From NCBI GenBank assembly GCA_001797905.1, contig MGQS01000056.1, forward strand, positions 25,446 to 30,563: a stretch of 5,118 nt of DNA, written 5' to 3'. A program made the translations under genes and the position numbers. This stretch comes from Deltaproteobacteria bacterium RBG_16_54_11 (lineage in GTDB: Bacteria; Desulfobacterota; B13-G15; RBG-16-54-18). Of this stretch, positions 1-5,118 are shown piece by piece. The notes beneath the pieces are model-generated. The model made no database searches. It was not told the DNA's origin and saw only the letters and a program-made list of their open reading frames with translations. Every line of letters starts with the position of its first letter. Position 1 is the first letter of the stretch.

Positions 1-307
1 TCTCAGAGACCTTTACGACCACATCATTCAAGTGATTGATAACGTCGAGACATTCCGGGACATGATCGCGGGGATACTGGATATCTATCTTTCAAGCGTC
101 AGTAACCGGCTTAACTCGGTGATGAAGGTGTTGACCATCATTGCTACGATTTTTATGCCCCTCACCTTCCTTGCCGGGATTTATGGAATGAACTTCAAAT
201 ATATGCCGGAGCTGGAGTGGAGATGGGGATATCCACTCATCTGGTTCATTATGCTGGGAACAGGGATTTTCATGCTGGTCTATTTCAAAAAGAAGAAGTG
301 GTTATAA
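1..307 (+). CDS. corA: CorA-family magnesium/cobalt transport channel, C-terminal part (5' end outside window)
   Basis: This is the C-terminal 101 residues of a CorA divalent-cation channel, an inner-membrane homopentamer that lets Mg2+ (also Co2+/Ni2+) into the cell. The frame is open from base 2, so the start and most of the cytoplasmic funnel domain lie upstream of the window. Visible parts are the end of the long stalk helix (DNVETFRDMIAGILDIYLSS), the first membrane helix (about visible residues 41-61), the YGMN signature at the pore mouth (GMN encoded at 185-193), the short periplasmic loop with MPELEW, the second membrane helix, and the basic C-terminal tail KKKKWL that lies near the cytoplasmic neck in known structures. 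The match to Thermotoga-type CorA from memory is very close through GMN and the tail. It ends at TAA 305-307, seven bases before the next gene, so the two are probably co-transcribed. An internal GTG at 32 is not the real start. Identification is secure; the choice of ion is family knowledge. Confidence 0.95.
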   Translation, partial: LRDLYDHIIQVIDNVETFRDMIAGILDIYLSSVSNRLNSVMKVLTIIATIFMPLTFLAGIYGMNFKYMPELEWRWGYPLIWFIMLGTGIFMLVYFKKKKWL

Positions 308-314
308 ACGAGCA

Positions 315-758
315 GTGTCATCCAATATCCGGGTCGATAGAGACGGTGTGTGGTACTTCCAGGGAAGGGAGATCATCCGCAAAGATATCATCTCCCTTTT
401 TTATGCATCCCTCCACCTCGACGAGGCAGGGTATTACCTGGAGATCAAAGGAGAACGGGAACGCCTGGAGGTGGAGGATACGGTGTTCTTAGTGCAGGGT
501 GCCGAGCTGGTCAAGCATAGTGAAGAAACCTTTGTCATCTCCCTCAACGATGGCACACAAGAGAGATTAGATCTCACGAGCTTTCGCATTGCCGAGGGGA
601 ACATCCCCTACTGTCTGGTCAAGGGGGGGAGGTTCCCTGCCAGGTTTTTGCGCCTCCCCTTTTACCAGGTGGCCCAACACGCCCTTCATGACGAGGAAAC
701 AAACGAATACTTCCTCCTGCTCAACGGGAAGAAGTACCCTCTGCAGAGTGGGGCATAA
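315..758 (+). CDS. DUF1285-like conserved protein of unknown function
   Basis: This gene encodes a 147-residue soluble protein with no signal peptide or membrane helix. The pattern resembles the DUF1285 family: an N-terminal DGVWYFQGREIIRKDIISLF block (10-29), then LEVEDTVF (51-58), then a beta-rich middle, and a PYCLVKGG...ARFLRLPFYQVAQ block (98-121) ending in a short NGKKYPL strand (137-143). DUF1285 proteins have known folds but no established biochemical role, so no function is assigned. The start is GTG 315; it is the first usable start after an in-frame stop at 189-191 and leaves 7 bases after corA. No good Shine-Dalgarno lies at the usual distance (a purine-rich stretch at about 290-298 is rather far), so translation may depend on coupling to corA. 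The last 38 bases overlap the 3' end of the oppositely oriented comEC. A run of seven G at 623-629 encodes part of KGGR and is a possible indel-error site. Confidence 0.75.
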   Translation: MSSNIRVDRDGVWYFQGREIIRKDIISLFYASLHLDEAGYYLEIKGERERLEVEDTVFLVQGAELVKHSEETFVISLNDGTQERLDLTSFRIAEGNIPYCLVKGGRFPARFLRLPFYQVAQHALHDEETNEYFLLLNGKKYPLQSGA

Positions 759-3207
759 CTTCCTGATAGGTCCCTACCGTTAATCTCTTTCCGTTGCTCT
801 GCACCGTAATCGCCCCGTCCAGATCGGTCCGCAGCACCCGGCAGCCGAGACCCGCATATCTCTCCGCAACCCCCTTGCCCGGGTGGTGAAAGGGGTTCCC
901 AAAGCCGAGCGAGATGACGGCATACTGGGGGGAGACCCTTTTGATGAAAGGATCAGTGCTGGATCTCTTGCTGCCGTGATGGGGGACCTTGATCACCTGG
1001 GCGCGCAACCCCTTGCCGGCCCCCAGGAGCCTGGTCTCTGCCTGTCGCTCGATATCCCCGGTGAAGAGCAGGCGGTGATCGCCGAACGAGATCATCAGCA
1101 CTAACGAATGATCGTTGACCCAGCCCCTTTTCTGAGGTCCTCCTGGTAGCCACCCCGAGGAGGGATGGAGGGCCTGCACCTGCGCCCCCTCAATGGTGCG
1201 GGCAAACCCATCTGCCACCCTTACCATCGTGATGCCTTTTGTCCTGATCATCCCTGAGAGCTGTCGATAAGTAGGGCTCGGGCTCTCCATCCCATTGTGC
1301 CAGAACTCGCGGCAACGGAAGTGCTCGGCGATGAAGACAAGGCCCTTGTAGTGGTCGGGCTGGGGATGGGAGAGGACCAGATAATCGATCTTCACGATGC
1401 GCCTCTCCCAGAGGAAGGGCGCTATCACCTTTTCCCCCACATCGAAATCTCCGTAGAAGCCTCCTCCATCGATCAACATGCGCTTGCCCCGGGGGAATTC
1501 CACGAGCGCGCAGTCCCCTTGCCCGACATCGAGGAAGGTCACTCGCATGCCGTTCATTGCGTAATCCCTGATGCCCCAGTAGGAGAGGTCGAGCAACGCG
1601 ATCACGATGAGCACGGCCAGGGCTGCCCTTTTAAGGCGAGGCCCCTTGAAGAAGAGCAGGGAGGCGATAAGGGCATAGAAGACAATCATCTCCAGCGTCG
1701 TAGGGCCCGGCAGATAGAAGGTGGCAAAGGGGAGGGAGGAGAACATCTCCATGACCCTGATCCCCCAAGAGGACAGTTCAGCAGCGGCCTTGGCCAGGAG
1801 GGCCCCGCATGCCGGAAACAAGGGGATCAGGGGGAGGCAGAGAAGCCCCAACGGGAGGATGGCGAAGCCCACCAGGGGGATGATAATGGCATTGGAGGCC
1901 AGGGCTATTGTGGAGAAGCGATGAAAGTGGAAGGCCACCACCGGCGAGGTGACGGCCACGGCAGCGAAGGAGGCGATGAGGGATAAGATGATCCCCTTCT
2001 TGATCCTTCCCTCCTTCTGGCGGGTCAAGAGGCTCAGGGGGTCATGGGGGTAGAAGAGGCGATACAGAGGAGGGGTGATCACGATGATCCCCAGCACGGA
2101 TAAAAAGGAGAGTTGAAACGATATATCCCACAGGGAAGTCGGGGAAACAAGGAGGATGATGAAGGCGGCGAGTGACAGGGTATTCAGGGGGTTCCGGTAT
2201 CTGTCTAAAAGGATGGAGACCAGAAAACAGGAGGCCATGATACCCGACCGAATCGTGGCTATGGGCAATCCCGTGATGAGGATATAGGCGAGCATCGGTG
2301 GCAAGGTAACGAGGGCGGCGACCTTTCGGGTATCATACCGCAGGAGGGCGCGCTCCGATAACGTCAGGAGTCCCTGGACGGAAAAGAAGATGAGGGTGAC
2401 GATGATGGAGAGGTGCGAGCCAGAGATGGAGAGGATGTGGACCGCCCCGACGGCGACAAAGGCCTCGTTGACCGCGTCGGATATCTCCCCCCGCTCGCCG
2501 ATGAGCAAGGCCTTGAGAAACCCCCTGCCCGGAAGTGATGTATTGGCATCGAGAAAGGCCTCTATCCCCTGCCGCCTGCGATCGAACCATCGCAAGAGGG
2601 GGTTTCCTCCTTCCGTGCTCAGGATTTGAACCTGGTCCCCCTCGCGCACATAGCCGGTGACCAAGACCCCGAGGCGCCTCAGGTATCCGGCGTAGTCAAA
2701 GGAGCCTGGGTTGAGAAAGTTCCGGGGATGATAGAGCTTGGCCTGGAGTCGTAGGCGATAGCCATACCTCAATGGCACGGAAGGATCTCTCACGGTGATC
2801 CTCACCCGCCCGGTAGCGGGGGTAACGGTGTCTCCTTGTGAGATCCCCTCGGTCAGGAGATAGAGAACGGTTTCTCCCCCATACCTCTGCGAAGAGAGAT
2901 AGATGGTGCCTGTCAGTTGCACCTTGTGCCTGTCGGATATCCGCGCGATGTGGTGCGGGGGGATGCTGGGGTACAGACTGAGATGAATGAGCAGGGCTCC
3001 CAGGGCGAGCAGGGCTCCCAGGGCGAGGAGCTGTCCTATCAATAACCTCCGTCGCCAGAGGAGGAGAAGGTAGAGGGGTAACAGCAGGCACAACGCCGTC
3101 AGGGAGATGCGAGGGGGGATATGCCCGCCTATCAAGATCCCTGCAATGAGGGCGAGGGTGAGAGGGAGGAAAGGGTATCGGAGTTCCTTCCACCCCGAGG
3201 CGATCAT
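721..3207 (-). CDS. comEC: ComEC/Rec2-type DNA uptake (competence) membrane channel
   Basis: An 828-residue integral membrane protein of normal family length. ComEC carries single-stranded DNA across the inner membrane during natural transformation. Domains in order: N-terminal membrane helices (about 12-79); a soluble DUF4131/OB-like domain (about 83-195) with the conserved NFLNPGSFDYAGYLRRLG stretch (163-180); the Competence domain (about 225-500) with LLIGERGEIS (234-243), AVHILSISGSHLS (255-267), FQLSFLSVLG (364-373) and SNAIIIPLVG (438-447); more helices (about 505-545); then a C-terminal metallo-beta-lactamase domain (about 553-808) with FLDVGQGD (558-565), SHPQPDH (613-619), FTGD (715-718) and PHHGS (742-746). 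The usual second metal-ligand Asp of the ComEC SHxDxDH motif is Gln616 here. The ATG at 3207 overlaps the stop of the preceding gene by one base and has no clear Shine-Dalgarno of its own, suggesting translational coupling. Residues 817-828 are encoded in the overlap with the convergent DUF1285-like gene. No ComEA-like gene is visible, so competence itself is unproven. Confidence 0.95.
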   Translation of the reverse strand: MIASGWKELRYPFLPLTLALIAGILIGGHIPPRISLTALCLLLPLYLLLLWRRRLLIGQLLALGALLALGALLIHLSLYPSIPPHHIARISDRHKVQLTGTIYLSSQRYGGETVLYLLTEGISQGDTVTPATGRVRITVRDPSVPLRYGYRLRLQAKLYHPRNFLNPGSFDYAGYLRRLGVLVTGYVREGDQVQILSTEGGNPLLRWFDRRRQGIEAFLDANTSLPGRGFLKALLIGERGEISDAVNEAFVAVGAVHILSISGSHLSIIVTLIFFSVQGLLTLSERALLRYDTRKVAALVTLPPMLAYILITGLPIATIRSGIMASCFLVSILLDRYRNPLNTLSLAAFIILLVSPTSLWDISFQLSFLSVLGIIVITPPLYRLFYPHDPLSLLTRQKEGRIKKGIILSLIASFAAVAVTSPVVAFHFHRFSTIALASNAIIIPLVGFAILPLGLLCLPLIPLFPACGALLAKAAAELSSWGIRVMEMFSSLPFATFYLPGPTTLEMIVFYALIASLLFFKGPRLKRAALAVLIVIALLDLSYWGIRDYAMNGMRVTFLDVGQGDCALVEFPRGKRMLIDGGGFYGDFDVGEKVIAPFLWERRIVKIDYLVLSHPQPDHYKGLVFIAEHFRCREFWHNGMESPSPTYRQLSGMIRTKGITMVRVADGFARTIEGAQVQALHPSSGWLPGGPQKRGWVNDHSLVLMISFGDHRLLFTGDIERQAETRLLGAGKGLRAQVIKVPHHGSKRSSTDPFIKRVSPQYAVISLGFGNPFHHPGKGVAERYAGLGCRVLRTDLDGAITVQSNGKRLTVGTYQEVMPHSAEGTSSR
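2989..3027. repeat. Perfect 18-bp tandem duplication inside comEC
   Basis: The 18-base unit GCAGGGCTCCCAGGGCGA stands at 2991-3008 and again at 3009-3026, with one or two further matching bases on each flank. The length is a multiple of three, so the frame is kept: on the minus strand it gives LALGAL twice in succession (comEC residues 61-72) inside a leucine/alanine-rich N-terminal membrane helix. It looks like a simple slippage duplication that lengthens a hydrophobic segment by six residues. Confidence 0.9.
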
Positions 3208-3692
3208 TACCGGACGCGGTAGAAGAGGGGGTTCTTAACGTAGTGGAAGTGCCCCGCGATCACCTGGGGGACCTTCTCTTTTTCTGTCCGCCGGAGCAGG
3301 AAGTGATTGAATTCCGCAAATTGAGAGAGCCTGATATTACTCGTGGTGGCAAGGTCTAAAAAGCTCTGATCGACAACGAACTCCTCCGCAGAATTCTTTC
3401 GGAAAAAATCCTCCTCCTTCAGCTCCAGAAGTATAAAGGTCAAGGTGATGAGGGCATCGACCGAGAGGGTCCCCTTCTCCCTGTCCACAGGTCCCATGTG
3501 GGTATAGAATATGGTATTACCGAGGGCAGAGGCGATAAACTCCCGCAGCCGGTGACACCTAATCTTACCCTCTACCTTGACCTTTCCGCGCACCTTATGG
3601 AGCTTGCGTACGGTGACCTCTCGAAAGGGGATGATCAGATCGCCCCGATAGGGGGAGACCACCGAATGGAAGTTCACCTCATAGAGATGCAT
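3207..3692 (-). CDS. Conserved-looking hypothetical protein, translationally coupled to comEC
   Basis: A 161-residue protein that I do not recognise. It is probably cytoplasmic: there is no signal peptide, and the only hydrophobic stretch (VDALITLTFILLEL, 78-91) is short and flanked by charged residues. The N-terminal half (1-65) is basic and looks beta-rich (VVSPYRGDLIIPFREVTVRK; KVRGKVKVEGKIRC). The middle is acidic and helical (LKEEDFFRKNSAEEF, 91-105). The C-terminal part has aromatic and histidine clusters (FAEFNHFLLRR, 125-135; AGHFHYVKNPLFYR, 146-159). Coding reality is supported by an excellent Shine-Dalgarno AAGGAGG (3710-3704, minus strand) 11 bases before the ATG at 3692, and by a stop TAA sharing one base with the comEC ATG (TAATG). 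That arrangement implies co-translation with ComEC. A role in DNA uptake or in ComEC assembly is only inference from position; it may be an unrelated passenger. The unusually basic N-terminal segment could bind nucleic acid, but no known domain is visible. Confidence 0.8.
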   Translation of the reverse strand: MHLYEVNFHSVVSPYRGDLIIPFREVTVRKLHKVRGKVKVEGKIRCHRLREFIASALGNTIFYTHMGPVDREKGTLSVDALITLTFILLELKEEDFFRKNSAEEFVVDQSFLDLATTSNIRLSQFAEFNHFLLRRTEKEKVPQVIAGHFHYVKNPLFYRVR

Positions 3693-3703
3693 CTCTTAGC
3701 TCG

Positions 3704-3710
3704 CCTCCTT
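3704..3710 (-). promoter_or_regulatory. Strong Shine-Dalgarno site of the 161-residue hypothetical gene
   Basis: On the minus strand AAGGAGG, a near-perfect complement of the 16S rRNA tail, lies 11 bases upstream of the ATG at 3692. The spacing is at the long end of normal. It fixes the start of this gene and, because the next start is coupled, probably drives translation into comEC as well. It is by far the clearest ribosome binding site in the window. Confidence 0.8.
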
Positions 3711-3729
3711 CCTGCAGAGATTCTGCGGG
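3711..3729 (-). promoter_or_regulatory. Small hairpin directly upstream of the ribosome binding site
   Basis: The minus-strand RNA CCCGCAGAAUCUCUGCAGG can fold into an eight-position stem (GCAGA/UCUGC plus two outer C-G pairs, with one C/A mismatch between them) around a three-base AUC loop. It abuts the AAGGAGG site without covering it. It has no U-run and is not a terminator. It could stabilise the 5' end of the transcript or be chance; the stem is short. Confidence 0.35.
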
Positions 3730-3734
3730 CAATA

Positions 3735-3763
3735 ATCATAACCCTTGATCTCCGCTCATGGAA
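3735..3763 (-). promoter_or_regulatory. Weak candidate promoter for the hypothetical-comEC pair
   Basis: In the 191-base gap the minus strand has TATGAT (3740-3735), five of six matches to a sigma-70 -10 box. Seventeen bases upstream is TTCCAT (3763-3758), which shares only the first two bases of the -35 consensus, and there is no extended TG motif. Transcription from here would begin near 3728, at the base of the small hairpin. The position is sensible but the -35 is poor. The pair may instead be read from upstream of the acyl-CoA dehydrogenase gene. Confidence 0.25.
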
Positions 3764-3883
3764 CACCGGGCCTCACGACATACGCCTGCGGCAGACCACC
3801 AGAAATTATGCTGAAAGACGCCGAGCATCTCATTACGAAACAAATCGGGATAGACCTGGGCCCTGATACGCACCGTCCTTGCC

Positions 3884-5065
3884 CTAGACCTTTCTCAGCA
3901 GGTCCCTGGCGATGATCACCCTCTGGACCTGATTGCTCCCCTCAAAGATCTGGGTGACCTTGGCGTCTCGCATCATCCTCTCCACGGGGTAATCCTTGAG
4001 GTATCCGTAGCCTCCGAGGATCTGCACGGCATCGGCAGTCACCTGCATGGCCGCATCAGAGGCGAAACACTTGGCCGTGGCCGATAGTTTGTCCACACCG
4101 AGGGCGGCCATCTTATCCCTCTCGAAGATCTTCTGATCGAGGAGGGTCGCTGCCTTATAGACCAGGGCCCGCGCGGCCTCGACCTGTATAGCCATGTCGG
4201 CCAGCATAAACTGGACCCCCTGGAAATCGGCCAACGTTTGCCCGAATTGTACCCTTTTGGTCGTATAGTCCAGGGCGAAGTCAAGGGCCCCCTGGGCGAT
4301 GCCCAACGCGATGGCGCCGATGGCGGGCCGGGAGAGATTAAGGGTCATCATGGCTATTTCCCATCCGCCCCCCTCTTCTCCCAGGAGGTTCTCTTTGGGG
4401 ACCGCAGCGTTCTCAAAGATGAGGTCGGTGGTATCGGAGCCATGCATGCCCATCTTTTCTTCCCTCTTGCCGATGCTGAGCCCTGCAGTCTCCTTCTCCA
4501 CCATGAAGACGGAGATCCCCTTGGTCCTCTCACCCGGTCTGGTGGTGACGAAGACGGCGTAGAGGTCAGCCACCCCCCCGTTGGTCACCATGCACTTCCT
4601 TCCGTTCAAGAGGTAGCTATCCCCCTTCAACTCCGCGGTGGTCTTGAGGGAGGCAGCGTCGGAACCCGCCTCCGGCTCCGTCAGCGCAAAGGCGGCCAGG
4701 GCGCGGTCTTTTGCCACCCGATGGTAGAACCTCGTCTTCTGTTCATCATTGCCGCCCACCATCAGCGGGATCAGGCCGACGGAGTGGGCAAGCATCATGA
4801 GTGCACTGGATCCACAGGCATAGGCTATCTCCTCGGCGATGATACAGAAGGCGGTGATATCCCCATCCATCCCCCCGTAGCTTTCCGGCAGCATCACCGA
4901 GAGCAACCCCTGCCGGGCAAAGAGCTCCGCCATGTCCCACGGGAAAACGCCGGCCCGATCTATCTCCGCCGCCCTCTTGGCCACCTTGGTGGAGGCAATC
5001 TTCTTCACCGATTCCCTGAGAAGGCGATTGCGTTCCTCTTTCATTTCCGAGCGCATCTCAGCCAT
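3884..5065 (-). CDS. Acyl-CoA dehydrogenase (FAD-dependent, straight-chain type)
   Basis: The enzyme removes two hydrogens between C2 and C3 of an acyl-CoA thioester, using FAD and passing electrons to electron-transfer flavoprotein, in fatty-acid or related acid degradation in the cytoplasm. Numbered from the ATG at 5065 it has 393 residues: N-terminal helical domain (about 11-122), beta-barrel middle domain (about 126-220) and C-terminal helical domain (about 230-390). Signature 1 is ALTEPEAGSDAAS (127-139), the FAD-contacting RVQFG is at 271-275, and signature 2 runs Q348 to D367. The catalytic base is Glu375 in IFEGSNQ, the position used by short/medium-chain and glutaryl-CoA enzymes; the site used by isovaleryl-CoA dehydrogenase (LDLER) reads LNLSR here, so the isovaleryl type is disfavoured. 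Exact substrate cannot be told. The frame is open to the window edge (GTG at 5116), but family length and the odd preceding residues favour ATG 5065, 5056 or 5044; none has a strong Shine-Dalgarno. The stop is TAG 3886-3884. Confidence 0.93.
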   Translation of the reverse strand: MAEMRSEMKEERNRLLRESVKKIASTKVAKRAAEIDRAGVFPWDMAELFARQGLLSVMLPESYGGMDGDITAFCIIAEEIAYACGSSALMMLAHSVGLIPLMVGGNDEQKTRFYHRVAKDRALAAFALTEPEAGSDAASLKTTAELKGDSYLLNGRKCMVTNGGVADLYAVFVTTRPGERTKGISVFMVEKETAGLSIGKREEKMGMHGSDTTDLIFENAAVPKENLLGEEGGGWEIAMMTLNLSRPAIGAIALGIAQGALDFALDYTTKRVQFGQTLADFQGVQFMLADMAIQVEAARALVYKAATLLDQKIFERDKMAALGVDKLSATAKCFASDAAMQVTADAVQILGGYGYLKDYPVERMMRDAKVTQIFEGSNQVQRVIIARDLLRKV

Positions 5066-5118
5066 CTGCCTGGTTCTCGTATAATCGTTTTTTTCAGGAG
5101 AGGTAAGTAATAACACGA

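Larger units (their letters stand above)
3693..3883. other. 191-base intergenic gap between the acyl-CoA dehydrogenase and hypothetical genes
   Basis: Both flanking genes are on the minus strand. The gap holds the Shine-Dalgarno, the small hairpin and the weak promoter candidate listed separately. I see no stem followed by a T-run that would make an intrinsic terminator for the acyl-CoA dehydrogenase gene. No start-to-stop reading frame of convincing length lies within it on either strand. One minus-strand frame is open from inside the preceding gene up to a TGA at 3758-3756, then continues for 19 codons with two cysteines to a TAA at 3698-3696, just before the next ATG; this is discussed as a finding and is not called as a gene. 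Confidence 0.6.

Noticed and set aside
217..492. A 91-codon + strand frame bridging corA and the DUF1285-like gene
   Set aside because: It is an out-of-frame overlap of two recognisable genes with no domain content.
1297..1986. A 229-codon open frame on the + strand opposite comEC
   Set aside because: It is antisense to the conserved Competence and metallo-beta-lactamase regions; the product is low-complexity and highly charged with no family resemblance.
2696..3193. A 165-codon minus-strand frame inside comEC
   Set aside because: It is a same-strand alternative frame within the start of comEC, rich in P and R; the comEC frame carries the recognisable domains.
3498..3866. A 122-codon + strand frame spanning the hypothetical gene and the gap
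   Set aside because: It is antisense to the hypothetical gene, which has the strong ribosome site and operon junction; the product is basic and featureless.
3808..3915. A 35-codon + strand frame beginning MLKDAEHLITKQ
   Set aside because: It reads somewhat like protein but has no ribosome site, runs into the antisense of the acyl-CoA dehydrogenase end, and lacks independent support.
4573..4579. Seven-C run (seven G in the coding strand) as a possible phase-variation tract
   Set aside because: It lies in the conserved NGG region of the acyl-CoA dehydrogenase and the frame is intact; a single short run gives no evidence of switching.
4238..5110. A 290-codon open frame on the + strand opposite the acyl-CoA dehydrogenase gene
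   Set aside because: It lies entirely antisense to a gene with intact catalytic motifs, and its translation is rich in G, H, P and D as expected of a shadow frame; no domain is recognisable.

Overview
The window reads as an ordinary chromosomal segment of a mesophilic-to-thermophilic bacterium. The GC content looks moderate by eye (about 55%; not computed), genes are tightly packed and several start at GTG. The protein styles (a Thermotoga-like CorA tail, a DUF1285 protein, a ComEC with an SHPQPDH metallo-beta-lactamase motif, a single acyl-CoA dehydrogenase) would suit a Desulfobacterota/Deltaproteobacteria-type genome or a neighbouring uncultured lineage. That placement is inference from family resemblance, not a search result.

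Layout: on the + strand, bases 1-307 carry the last 101 codons of a CorA magnesium/cobalt channel, followed after 7 bases by a small DUF1285-like gene (315-758). On the - strand, reading right to left, come an acyl-CoA dehydrogenase (about 5065 down to 3884), a 191-base gap holding a strong Shine-Dalgarno and a small hairpin, an unrecognised 161-residue protein (3692-3207), and a full-length 828-residue ComEC/Rec2 DNA-uptake channel (3207-721). The last two share one base in a TAATG stop/start junction. The two gene groups converge and overlap tail to tail by 38 bp at 721-758.

How the genes relate: CorA and DUF1285 look co-transcribed. The unknown protein and ComEC look translationally coupled, which makes the unknown protein the most interesting item here as a possible partner in DNA uptake or simply an operon passenger. 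The acyl-CoA dehydrogenase has intact FAD and catalytic motifs, is on the same strand as the ComEC pair, and has no evident functional link to it. I found no tRNA, rRNA, CRISPR array, insertion sequence or convincing intrinsic terminator. I see no clearly new biological system; the points worth a second look are the ComEC partner, the ComEC metal-site variation, an in-frame 18-bp duplication, the overlapping 3' ends and the 191-base gap.
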